Source of the DNA: Bacteroidota bacterium
Lineage (GTDB): Bacteria; Bacteroidota; Bacteroidia; Chitinophagales; Chitinophagaceae
Direction of reading: 5' to 3'
Length of the DNA: 64,000 bases
NCBI GenBank assembly: GCA_029560415.1
Contig: JAKQKY010000057.1
Span: 45,677 to 109,676, forward strand
Below are positions 26,960 through 34,227 of this stretch, one piece after another (position 1 is the first letter of the stretch; every line of letters starts with the position of its first letter). The notes beneath the pieces are model-generated. The model worked only from the letters and a program-made list of their open reading frames with translations, had not been told where the DNA came from and did no database searches. Made by a program: the position numbers and the translations under genes.

Positions 26960-27772
26960 ATGGAACTCAAACAACAAATATTGGATGCCTGGGCAAACCG
27001 GGATTTATTAAAAGATGAAACATATAGCAATGCAGTAAAGGCGGTGATAGAAGAAGTAGACAAGGGGCGTCTGCGTACAGCCGAGCCGGTGAGTGATGGC
27101 TGGCAGGTGAATGAATGGGTGAAACAGGCGATCCTCCTGTATTTTGGCATTCAGCAAATGGAAACATATCATCTTCCTCCATTTGAGTTTTATGATAAAA
27201 TGAAATTAAAAAGCGATTACAAATCCCTGGGTGTAAGAGCGGTTCCGCATGCTGTTGCCAGGTATGGCGCATATCTTGCCAAAAACGTAGTGCTGATGCC
27301 TTCTTACGTGAATATCGGCGCTTATGTAGACGAAGGCACAATGGTTGATACCTGGGCTACAGTAGGAAGTTGCGCCCAGATCGGCAAAGGAGTGCACCTA
27401 AGCGGTGGGGTTGGTATTGGTGGCGTATTGGAACCATTGCAGGCTAGCCCGGTGATCATTGAAGATGGTTGTTTTATCGGCAGCCGTTGCATTGTTGTGG
27501 AGGGCGTTCGGGTAGAAAAGGAAGCCGTATTGGGCGCCAATGTGGTGCTCACGCAATCGACTAAGATCATCGATGTAAGCGGAACTGAGCCCATCGAAAT
27601 GAAGGGCATTGTGCCTGCCCGCAGCGTGGTGATTCCCGGCAGTTATACCAAACAATTCCCTGCAGGTGCATATGGAGTAGGTTGTGCCCTGATCATTGGT
27701 AAAAGAAAGGCCAGCACCGATCTGAAGACGAGCCTGAACGATGCTTTGAGGGATTTTAATGTTGCAGTTTAG
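26960..27772 (+). CDS. dapD: 2,3,4,5-tetrahydropyridine-2,6-dicarboxylate N-succinyltransferase
   Basis: Transfers succinyl from succinyl-CoA to tetrahydrodipicolinate, the entry to the succinylase branch of the diaminopimelate/lysine pathway. The 270 residues are the standard length. A helical N-terminal domain is followed by a left-handed beta helix made of hexapeptide repeats (VLMPSYVNIGAYVDEGTMVD, VGSCAQIGKGVHLSGGVGIG, EDGCFIGSRCIVVEGVRVEK). The substrate segment RAVPHAVARYGAYLAKN is typical of DapD. With dapB in the same window, this indicates that the organism uses the succinylase route for lysine and cell-wall DAP. AT-rich repeat spacers flank the gene on both sides. Confidence 0.97.
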   Translation: MELKQQILDAWANRDLLKDETYSNAVKAVIEEVDKGRLRTAEPVSDGWQVNEWVKQAILLYFGIQQMETYHLPPFEFYDKMKLKSDYKSLGVRAVPHAVARYGAYLAKNVVLMPSYVNIGAYVDEGTMVDTWATVGSCAQIGKGVHLSGGVGIGGVLEPLQASPVIIEDGCFIGSRCIVVEGVRVEKEAVLGANVVLTQSTKIIDVSGTEPIEMKGIVPARSVVIPGSYTKQFPAGAYGVGCALIIGKRKASTDLKTSLNDALRDFNVAV

Positions 27773-27978
27773 TAGGTAATTAAGAATTCATAATTAATAA
27801 TTAAGTTGAAGAGATCATTCATGGAGGAAGCTGGAAGAGTTTGCAGGAGTATGAAACGATTATTAAGACCATTAGAAAACCACTTTCTTCCGAAATTTTC
27901 TTTTTTAAAAGCAATTTTGACTATACATTTGCAGTCCTGAGAAATTAAACGCCTTAAAAGCGATTGATCGTTTTAACT

Positions 27979-28062
27979 GCCCAGGTGGCGAAATTGGTAG
28001 ACGCACTGTGTTCAGGTCGCAGCGTTCGCAAGGATGTGCTGGTTCGAATCCAGTCCTGGGCA
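27979..28062 (+). tRNA. tRNA-Leu(CAG)
   Basis: Acceptor stem GCCCAGG pairs with CCTGGGC, discriminator A, and no encoded CCA (ACCT follows). The D arm is GCGAAATTGGTAGACGC. The anticodon stem CTGTG/CGCAG encloses loop TTCAGGT with anticodon CAG, reading CUG leucine codons. There is a long class II variable arm. The T arm is CTGG-TTCGAATC-CAG. A hairpin terminator follows 5 bp later. It borders the AT-richer accessory stretch to its right. Confidence 0.97.
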
Positions 28063-28066
28063 CCTC

Positions 28067-28107
28067 AAAAAAGGAAAAGATTGAAAAGTCTTTTCCTTTT
28101 TATTTTT
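28067..28107 (+). terminator. Terminator of tRNA-Leu
   Basis: AAAAGGAAAAGA pairs with TCTTTTCCTTTT (12 bp, loop TTGAAAAG), followed by TATTTTTC. It lies directly after the tRNA. Confidence 0.85.
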
Positions 28108-28259
28108 CGAGAAAACCCAGCAAAATTGAATGAGGAGGTAAGCAGGTATCTGTATTAATTATCTTGTAAGCATTCAAACTGTTGACAAAAGTATTTGTCA
28201 TATTTATTTTTTAATGTGTGTTCTTTGCTGCTTGCAACCTTTTGGTGATAGAAGTTTTA

Positions 28260-29027
28260 TCAATACACAATGCATTCTCCATCATTTGGAATAAAAACAT
28301 TGCCAGAAAGTCCAACTTTTGAAACTTCATTTTTTAGCTGTTGTCGTGTGGTCGGGCAATGATTTACTGCTTCTAAATGATTAGCAATTACTTTGTTTGG
28401 TGCATTTATTATAAATTTTAAAATGTCGTCCATATGCATCAATAGCGGCTTGAAAATATCTAATTGAGCCTTACCACAAGCCACAACTGCAATTTCAGGT
28501 TTCAATTGTGTCAACACTTTGTGTACGTCATCGGTATAAATTGTATCCGCGCTTAAATAAATAGATTTTTCATTCGGTAATTCTATGTAAAAACCCATTA
28601 CATTTCCCATTGGTTTTGCTACAAATCCGTATCCATGAACTGCTGGAATACCTTGAATTTTTCCTCCTAAAAAACTCGTTTCATTCCAATATTCAACAGT
28701 TTGCGAAACATTTAATCCTTTTTTTCTTAATGTGGCTTCGTCTTTTATGCTACAAATAACAGGAGTTTGTTTAGAGCGAAGAAAATTCTCTGCTTCCTTG
28801 TCCAAATGATCTGGATGCAAATGCGTTATTAAGCAATGGGTTGTTTTTTCAACAATGTTCATTGCATTGCTTGGCAAATCTACAATTGGATTTCGTTGTG
28901 GTTTAAATCGAAAAAGTGTAAAAGTTGGACTTGCGGTTCCTTTTTTTCCAAGCATTGGGTCAACTAAAATTACTTTATCTCTTGTTTCAATTACCAAAGT
29001 TGCATTTCGCAAATGATGTACTTTCAT
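28260..29027 (-). CDS. MBL-fold metallohydrolase (UlaG-like)
   Basis: 255 residues of the metallo-beta-lactamase fold. It begins KVHHLRNATLVIETRDKVIL, then the metal motif CLITHLHPDHLDKEA, IPAVHGYGFVA, the Asp-containing YLSADTIYTDD, and a late His in IANHLEAVNHCP. This is the UlaG-like branch of the superfamily, often annotated as L-ascorbate metabolism protein without evidence for that substrate. Base composition looks AT-richer than the flanking core genes. It is the leftmost gene of the accessory stretch that begins after tRNA-Leu, and all intact genes there run on the minus strand. Substrate unknown. Confidence 0.86.
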   Translation of the reverse strand: MKVHHLRNATLVIETRDKVILVDPMLGKKGTASPTFTLFRFKPQRNPIVDLPSNAMNIVEKTTHCLITHLHPDHLDKEAENFLRSKQTPVICSIKDEATLRKKGLNVSQTVEYWNETSFLGGKIQGIPAVHGYGFVAKPMGNVMGFYIELPNEKSIYLSADTIYTDDVHKVLTQLKPEIAVVACGKAQLDIFKPLLMHMDDILKFIINAPNKVIANHLEAVNHCPTTRQQLKNEVSKVGLSGNVFIPNDGECIVY

Positions 29028-29101
29028 TGTTCTATATTATTAAATTGAAAGTGCAAAGTTGACCTGTGTAAAAATGATTTCCATTGATTGAAATCAATAA
29101 A

Positions 29102-29674
29102 TTAAATTCGTTTTCTAATTCTGCTCAATGTTTCAGGTGTAATTCCCAAATAAGAAGCAATATGATATTGAGGGATTTTTAATAACCAATCAGGTTTTGT
29201 CTTCATAATATCGAGATATAATTCTTCTGCAGTATTTACAAAATGGTTAAATTCTTCGGCTTCCTTATTAACAACGATCCCTTGAAAAATCGTTTCAATA
29301 AATAGTTTGCCACATTTGTATTGGCTTGAAAAAGTCAAGAATTTTTCTTTGGATAAAACTCTCAAATCTACATCAGTCAAACATTCTTGAAATTTTTTTG
29401 TTGGGGTGGAATGGGTAAACGAAGAAAAGTCGGTTATAAAACCAGTATCTGTGTAAAAATTGATATTTTTTTCTTTATCGCTGGTTGCATAATACTCACG
29501 AACAATACCTTTGTCTAAAAAACGTAATTCATTTTCGGTGTTCCCATTTTTTAAAATGATTTCTCCCTTTTTGTAAGATTTAATAACAAAAGTATTTACA
29601 AAGTCTTCTAAGCCCTCTTTATTAAAAGGAAATTCATTGCTAAAAAAAAGCGATAACTTATCCGTTTCTATCAT
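29102..29674 (-). CDS. Crp/Fnr-family transcriptional regulator
   Basis: 190 residues from the ATG at 29674 (MIETDKLSLFF); a longer frame to 29746 adds 24 atypical residues that run into the truncated acetyltransferase gene, so I reject it. The cyclic-nucleotide-binding fold (SYKKGEIILKNGNTENELRF, DKGIVREYYA) is followed by a C-terminal helix-turn-helix (IPQYHIASYLGITPETLSRI). There are no FNR-type N-terminal cysteines for an iron-sulfur cluster. Such short Crp-like regulators in Bacteroidota usually control an adjacent metabolic or hydrolase gene; here the MBL-fold gene lies 74 bp downstream on the same strand. The effector is unknown. Confidence 0.87.
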   Translation of the reverse strand: MIETDKLSLFFSNEFPFNKEGLEDFVNTFVIKSYKKGEIILKNGNTENELRFLDKGIVREYYATSDKEKNINFYTDTGFITDFSSFTHSTPTKKFQECLTDVDLRVLSKEKFLTFSSQYKCGKLFIETIFQGIVVNKEAEEFNHFVNTAEELYLDIMKTKPDWLLKIPQYHIASYLGITPETLSRIRKRI

Positions 29675-29718
29675 TTCTATATTTATTGTTGTCGCTGCGG
29701 TTCGTTTAATTTGGCCAA

Positions 29719-29973
29719 CTAAATTCTGTCGTTTCTTTCCTCCCAAATTTGAGGTTCATTAAAAGTTGTCGCCCAAACACAGGCAATTTTACCCTCTGGA
29801 ATTATTTTCCATTGCCTGTTTTCTGAAATTTCAGTTTCAATAAGTTTTCTGTCAAATTCTGGCCAATGAAGCGTAAATCTCGTCTTCTGAAAATCGGTGG
29901 CGATTTTGTATAAACGGAAAATTTCGTCTATGTCGTTAATGCTGCTATTTTGTATTTGAAAGTTCATTTTCAA
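29719..29973 (-). pseudogene. GNAT acetyltransferase, truncated (C-terminal half missing)
   Basis: The 84 residues match the N-terminal half of a GNAT-family acetyltransferase (INDIDEIFRLYKIATDFQKT, RQWKIIPEGKIACVWATTFN). The reading frame stops right after EPQIWEERN, where homologues I know continue into the acetyl-CoA-binding core. That core (R/QxxGxG/A region) is absent, so the product cannot be a working enzyme. The stop falls at the junction with the promoter region of the Crp-like regulator, which suggests a deletion that removed the 3' half. It may start at the ATG at 29967 instead. Confidence 0.78.
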
Positions 29974-30088
29974 TTTGTCTTTTTATGCTCGTTCATTTAT
30001 GCAGCGTACAGTTTACAATGACAGCCAATGTTTTGCCACTTTGCAAATTTGGGGATTTGAAAGCCCGAAACTTTCGATTAGCAATAGT

Positions 30089-30877
30089 TTATTCTAACCA
30101 AAAGGTTCCAATGGAATACGTTTTTGCTTTTCCGCTAATAATAACCCGGTCTCCTTTGTCTTCACAATACAGTTTGCCCATTCGGTCGGATACCTGTTGT
30201 GCATACAGTTCTTTTTTATTTAATCTTTCTGACCAAAATGGAACTAAAGAACAATGTGCAGAACCTGTTACGGGGTCCTCTAATATTGCAGCTTGTGGTG
30301 TGAAAAATCTTGAAACAAAATCACAGTTATCTCCAATTGCAGTTACAATTACTCCTCCGGGGTCCATGTTTATTTGATCAAATAACTGCCGGTCAATTTT
30401 AATATTTCTGATGTCTGTTTCGTTTTCATAAACCAGAACATAGTCCCTAGATTTCAAAATCTCCTTCGGTTGAATATTTAAAGATTTTGAAATCGTAATG
30501 GGTAAATTGTCTGCAATTGGCATTCTTGCCGGGAAGTTCATTTTATAAAGTCCATCTTCGGCTTTAACAATTAAGTCACCACTTAATGTTTCAAAAAAAA
30601 TTTCATCTTTTTTGTAGTTAAGTATTGTCTTTAAACAATGTGCAGTTGCAAGTGTGGCGTGTCCACACAAATCCATTTCAATTTCAGGTGTAAACCATCG
30701 TAAATGGATTTTCTTTCCGGTATCCACAAAAAATGCTGTTTCTGCAACTGCATTCTCTTTAGCAATTTTCAACAGAATGCCGTCTGATAACCAGTTGTCA
30801 AGCGGCACAACACAAGCAGGATTTCCTGCAAAAATGCTGTCTGTAAATGCGTCAATTTGGTATAGATTATATTTCAC
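30089..30877 (-). CDS. PhzF-family isomerase
   Basis: 262 residues. The family opening YQIDAFTDSIFAGNPACVVP is followed by AVAETAFFV with the catalytic Glu, RWFTPEIEMDLCGHATLATA, and the C-terminal DPVTGSAHCSLVPFW. PhzF in phenazine producers isomerises a dihydro-hydroxyanthranilate. Family members in organisms without phenazine genes, as here, have unknown substrates and share a diaminopimelate-epimerase-like fold. Composition is AT-rich like its neighbours. An open reading frame antisense to its 3' part at 29985-30377 has no homology I recognise and is not annotated. Confidence 0.9.
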   Translation of the reverse strand: MKYNLYQIDAFTDSIFAGNPACVVPLDNWLSDGILLKIAKENAVAETAFFVDTGKKIHLRWFTPEIEMDLCGHATLATAHCLKTILNYKKDEIFFETLSGDLIVKAEDGLYKMNFPARMPIADNLPITISKSLNIQPKEILKSRDYVLVYENETDIRNIKIDRQLFDQINMDPGGVIVTAIGDNCDFVSRFFTPQAAILEDPVTGSAHCSLVPFWSERLNKKELYAQQVSDRMGKLYCEDKGDRVIISGKAKTYSIGTFWLE

Positions 30878-30942
30878 TTGGCGGTTTTAAAAATTACTGC
30901 TAACGATGATACTATGAAATACTGAAGCCGTTATTAAAAATA

Positions 30943-32376
30943 CTACAAAAACAACGCATCCATTGTTACTTCGCTTTGCACCAAATTTTTATAGTAGGCA
31001 TTATTAGCAACACCATAAGTTGTTAGCATGGTTACAAAAATAGTTTTCCTGGTTTTTGTTTTATCTACAAACACCGTTTTCTTTTGTATTAATTCGTCAG
31101 CATATTTTTTAGTAATGGTAAATTCGTCTGTAGCAAATTTCATTTCGCAAATATTAATGCAGCGGTCTTTGCGGTCCAGTAATAAATCAATTTGAGCACC
31201 TGGCTTTCCTTTGCCCGGTACATGCCGCCAAACAGATTCTTCTGTATAAATGTTTTCAATATGCAATGCCTTTTTAATTTGCGGCAGGTGCTTTAAGCAA
31301 ATTGCTTCAAATGCATAACCACTCCAGCTTTTAAAAGAACTGCTTTCGTTTATGCGTAGCCAGGTGCCTGCACCCGTTGCCCGGCTTCTTTCTACAAACT
31401 TCAGGTAGAAAAGAGAATACTCATCTGTGAGGCGGTAAACCTGTTCTTTGGATGTTTTATCAAAAGGAATATAAGATGATACAAAGCCGGATTCTTCCAG
31501 TTCGGTAAGTACATTGGTGGTAGTACCGCCGGAACTAAGATGTGAACTACTGATGATTTCATTCCTTGTCATTCCTTTGCCTGCATCATATAACAAACGT
31601 ATTACGGCTATATGATTAGCGGCATTATCATATAGCGATTCATACAGTATTTTAAATTCGTCTTTTAATGCTCCGTGTTTGGTAAAACATAACCTGTCAA
31701 TTGCCTGTGTGGCACTTTCACCTTTTTGTATGGCTTTTAAATATTGAGGCACACCACCCATGGCCATATAAAGTTGCAGCAACTGGTAATGGTCGAGCTT
31801 TACGGAACGACTCTTTAAATATTCCTGCGTTTCGCCAAGCGTAAAGGGAAGCAACCGCATGCGGATGGTTACACGATTATGCAATCCGCCTTTATTGTTT
31901 ACAATGTTTTTTATCATCCAGGATGCCGCAGAACCACAAATAACCACTTTAAGATTGGCGTGTTTGGATGCCCAGTTATTCCAAAAATGTTCAAAGGCTG
32001 TAAGGAAGTTTGATTTTTGTGTATGTATCCATGGAAATTCGTCAAAGAAAATGACTGCTTTCTCTTTTTTGATTATTGGCTCCAAAATATTCTCTAACAA
32101 ATGAAATGCTGCCACCCATGTTTTGGGCACAGCAATATCTACGGGGCTGTTAATGGCTTTCTTTAAGGCATAACTGAATCCTTCTAACTGGTCCTGCATG
32201 GAGGCATTGTGTACTCCAGTAAACTCAAACCGTATGTATTTTTCATAAACAGACCTTACTAAAAAAGTCTTTCCGATCCTTCGGCGGCCATACATAGCAA
32301 CCAACTCCGCACCGGAAGATGAAATGGCGTTTTTTAAAATATTTCTTTCCTGTATCCGTCCAACCAGTTGTTCCAT
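30943..32376 (-). CDS. AAA-type ATPase with wHTH and PD-(D/E)XK-like C-terminus
   Basis: 477 residues. Walker A MYGRRRIGKTFLVRS lies at residues 28-42 and Walker B AVIFFDEFPWIHTQ at about 107-120, followed by a sensor-1-like VVICGSAASWM. A winged-helix region follows (GMTRNEIISSSHLSSGGTTT). The last 90 residues contain AQIDLLLDR and ICEMKF (Asp397, Glu411, Lys413), the D-x(n)-ExK pattern of DUF234 PD-(D/E)XK nucleases. These ATPases are common in archaea and Bacteroidota, often in several copies, and their function is unknown. Two tandem palindromes lie 41-133 bp before the ATG and may be an operator or a nuclease site. Roles in mobile-element or defence biology are inference only. Confidence 0.87.
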   Translation of the reverse strand: MEQLVGRIQERNILKNAISSSGAELVAMYGRRRIGKTFLVRSVYEKYIRFEFTGVHNASMQDQLEGFSYALKKAINSPVDIAVPKTWVAAFHLLENILEPIIKKEKAVIFFDEFPWIHTQKSNFLTAFEHFWNNWASKHANLKVVICGSAASWMIKNIVNNKGGLHNRVTIRMRLLPFTLGETQEYLKSRSVKLDHYQLLQLYMAMGGVPQYLKAIQKGESATQAIDRLCFTKHGALKDEFKILYESLYDNAANHIAVIRLLYDAGKGMTRNEIISSSHLSSGGTTTNVLTELEESGFVSSYIPFDKTSKEQVYRLTDEYSLFYLKFVERSRATGAGTWLRINESSSFKSWSGYAFEAICLKHLPQIKKALHIENIYTEESVWRHVPGKGKPGAQIDLLLDRKDRCINICEMKFATDEFTITKKYADELIQKKTVFVDKTKTRKTIFVTMLTTYGVANNAYYKNLVQSEVTMDALFL

Positions 32377-32416
32377 TAATGTTGCTTTCTATTTTTTAAA
32401 GGTAGTAAAAAGTTAA

Positions 32417-32454
32417 GTTTTGGCTGAGTATAATTTTACAAACTTAGCCAAAAC
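32417..32454. repeat. Palindrome 1 upstream of the ATPase gene
   Basis: GTTTTGGCTGAGT pairs with ACTTAGCCAAAAC: a 13-bp stem with one G-T pair and a 12-nt AT-only-core loop. Its left arm is repeated 55 bp further upstream in palindrome 2. Confidence 0.8.
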
Positions 32455-32472
32455 AGGATTTTTAAAAAAGAC

Positions 32473-32508
32473 TTTTGGCTGTGTATAGATTTTTATAGTC
32501 GGCCAAAA
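32473..32508. repeat. Palindrome 2 upstream of the ATPase gene
   Basis: TTTTGGCTG pairs with CGGCCAAAA (one G-T pair), with a weaker inner stem TAT/ATA beyond two mismatches. The left half TTTTGGCTGTGTATAGATTT closely matches the left half of palindrome 1, so the two are a direct duplication of one palindromic site. Confidence 0.75.
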
Positions 32509-32509
32509 C

Positions 32510-32768
32510 ACCCGTGTGTTTGCGTTTAATCTACTATAATGCCGGCCTGTTATCCAAAGCTTTTTGCCAACTGGTTTCAGGCAAATGATGATAGAGCAAG
32601 TTGCCCCCTGTTTGCCAGTCGCACCACCGCACAGCAACTTTGTACAATTTGCTGTTTGATGGACTGAAAATACCCTTTATCTATGTTTATTCCTTTTAAA
32701 TTAACATTCTAATTATTTAAAAACCATTGCATAAAAGGACCCACCCAATTTTTTTATGCCGTTAAAAG
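32510..32768. other. Intergenic stretch without a recognisable gene
   Basis: Between palindrome 2 and the tRNA-like remnant there is no convincing coding sequence. A short inverted pair CAGCAA...TTGCTG occurs near 32632-32654. The G+C content is patchy, with a richer block at 32540-32640. Confidence 0.4.
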
Positions 32769-32830
32769 ATTGGCGAACCTGGTCAAGTCTGGTATAAAGT
32801 GGTTCGAGAATTGTACACCCTGGTGCACCA
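32769..32830 (+). other. tRNA-like remnant
   Basis: The segment starts with a D-arm-like TTGGCGAACCTGGTCAAG, contains the T-loop signature GGTTCGA and ends with CTGGTGCACCA, which looks like a 3' acceptor strand plus CCA. The T arm does not pair properly and spacing is wrong, so it is not a functional tRNA. CGAACC and GGTTCG form an inverted pair 21 nt apart. It is followed directly by a strong terminator, as tRNA genes often are. A small RNA of another kind is possible. Confidence 0.35.
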
Positions 32831-32860
32831 AAAAGCCTCTCCATTACGAGAGGCTTTTAA
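32831..32860 (+). terminator. Rho-independent terminator after the tRNA-like remnant
   Basis: AAAAGCCTCTC pairs perfectly with GAGAGGCTTTT (11 bp, loop CATTAC). No protein gene precedes it on the plus strand, so a short RNA transcript ends here or once did. Confidence 0.85.
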
Positions 32861-33045
32861 TATTATATACCTGGCTGATTAATCAGGTGCATTCTGATTT
32901 GAATAGATTTCTAATCATTTGTTTATTTGGATTGGCATATCTATCTATCGAAAACCATTTTGCTGAACTGTATAGAAATACTGTTTTGAAATGTTAATTT
33001 AAAATGAACCTCCCTTACCGCTGCAACAATTTAAAAACTTCCCAA

Positions 33046-33053
33046 TAATTTTG
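33046..33053 (+). promoter_or_regulatory. Candidate -7 box four bases before the VOC gene
   Basis: TAATTTTG is an exact TAnnTTTG match and ends 4 bp before the ATG. No good -33 element is seen about 20 bp upstream. If used, the mRNA would be leaderless. Confidence 0.35.
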
Positions 33054-33057
33054 CCAA

Positions 33058-33453
33058 ATGAAAGCCGCACAAATACGCATTGCACGTCCAACAGACAAAC
33101 TCAAAGAGCTTATACAATTTTACCAGCAAGGACTCGGATTAAACATTATTGGTTCTTTCGAAGGCCACGATGGCTATGATGGCGTTATGCTCGGCATGCC
33201 TGATGCATCCATTCACCTGGAATTTACCCAACATGTGAATGGTAGTCCTTGCCCGGCACCTACCCGCGATAACCTGTTGGTCTTTTATTTTGAAACCAAT
33301 GAAGCTTACCAGGCAGCCGTCAATCAACTGAAGCAGGAGGGTGCTAAAGAAGTGGAACCCGAGAATGGATATTGGATAGGGAAGAGTACCAGCTTCGAAG
33401 ATCCTGATGGATGGGGCGTTGTATTGTTTAATGGATTATTTGCTGCAAATTAA
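33058..33453 (+). CDS. VOC-family protein (glyoxalase/bleomycin-resistance fold)
   Basis: 131 residues of one vicinal-oxygen-chelate domain, with paired beta-alpha-beta-beta-beta modules. It begins IRIARPTDKLKELIQFYQQG, typical of the first module, and ends with FEDPDGWGVVLFNG, the conserved C-terminal signature. Candidate metal ligands are His in IHLEFTQHV and Glu in the last strand. Enzymes of this fold detoxify methylglyoxal, cleave catechols or bind antibiotics, and the substrate cannot be told. The gene follows the tRNA-like remnant and its composition is back to that of the core genes. It is convergent with the hydrolase gene downstream, 20 bp apart. Confidence 0.86.
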   Translation: MKAAQIRIARPTDKLKELIQFYQQGLGLNIIGSFEGHDGYDGVMLGMPDASIHLEFTQHVNGSPCPAPTRDNLLVFYFETNEAYQAAVNQLKQEGAKEVEPENGYWIGKSTSFEDPDGWGVVLFNGLFAAN

Positions 33454-33473
33454 ATACAGATTTTCTTGTGCAT

Positions 33474-34196
33474 TTATTCGCCTGCTATTTCAAATAAAAT
33501 ATCACACAATTCTGTTGGCTGGCTAAAAAAGGGAGAATGACTGGTTGCCATGCTATACACTTTTTTACAAGGCATTTCTGTATACATTTTTCTTTGAATG
33601 AATGGAGTGACAGCCCTGTCTTCGGTGCATTCAATATAATAACGGGGAACGCTTCCATAATTTTTATCCGTTAATTGCAAGACCGTCATGCCCGATTCTA
33701 TTGGCTCATGGCTTAACAGCACATTGGCCAATTGAATGATGTCTTCATCACAATCATGATATAAACCTTCCCTGAATATTTCTTCCTGTAAAGTACTCGA
33801 CTGTGTTTCAGGATGCGCAGTTACAAATGGTTTCAACACGCCTGCTGTATCCTGGATAGAATATTCCCTTTGCGTTTTACCATTTGGAATTAGATAGGCT
33901 GCGATATAAACCAACTTCTCAATTTTGTGTGAACGATATTCTGCCACCTGCGAGATCATGATACCATTTTTGCTATGTCCAACGAGGATCACTTTTTCAT
34001 CGATGCTGTCGATAAGCTTACAGATATTTTCTACTGTCGATTTCATTTTTACTTCATTGATCGGAGTTTTATCCCTGCCCATACCAGGTAAGTCAATTGC
34101 GATAACACGGTGACCTTTTTCTTTCAGTATAGGACATACCTTGTGCCAGTTCCAGGCACTATGCCAGGAACCATGAATCATAATAAATGTTTTCAT
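33474..34196 (-). CDS. Alpha/beta hydrolase
   Basis: 240 residues. The oxyanion segment MIHGSWHSAWNW opens the domain. The nucleophile elbow VGHSKNG carries the catalytic Ser, and SHSPFFSQP near the C-terminus carries the likely catalytic His. The overall pattern resembles the salicylate esterase/hydroxynitrile-lyase-like branch (MES family) of plant and bacterial esterases. Cytoplasmic, because no signal peptide is present. The substrate is unknown. It lies 31 bp after the Ada-like gene on the same strand, so the two probably share a transcript. Confidence 0.87.
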   Translation of the reverse strand: MKTFIMIHGSWHSAWNWHKVCPILKEKGHRVIAIDLPGMGRDKTPINEVKMKSTVENICKLIDSIDEKVILVGHSKNGIMISQVAEYRSHKIEKLVYIAAYLIPNGKTQREYSIQDTAGVLKPFVTAHPETQSSTLQEEIFREGLYHDCDEDIIQLANVLLSHEPIESGMTVLQLTDKNYGSVPRYYIECTEDRAVTPFIQRKMYTEMPCKKVYSMATSHSPFFSQPTELCDILFEIAGE

Positions 34197-34227
34197 GATG
34201 ATGTTTTTATAATAAAGAAGAATGATG

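Noticed and set aside
27964..28158. Open reading frame on the plus strand across the tRNA-Leu gene
   Set aside because: It is the tRNA and its terminator read as protein; no homology and no separate start context.
29985..30377. Plus-strand frame of 130 codons antisense to the PhzF gene
   Set aside because: It mirrors the well-supported PhzF gene and has no recognisable domain.
28051..32830. Direct-repeat attachment sites at the ends of the accessory stretch
   Set aside because: CCTGGGCACC at the tRNA-Leu end and CCTGGTGCACC at the remnant are similar but not identical, and no integrase is present, so no att sites are annotated.
32413..32997. Small frames on both strands in the spacer upstream of the ATPase and VOC genes
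   Set aside because: They cross the palindromes, the tRNA-like remnant and the terminator, and show no family resemblance.
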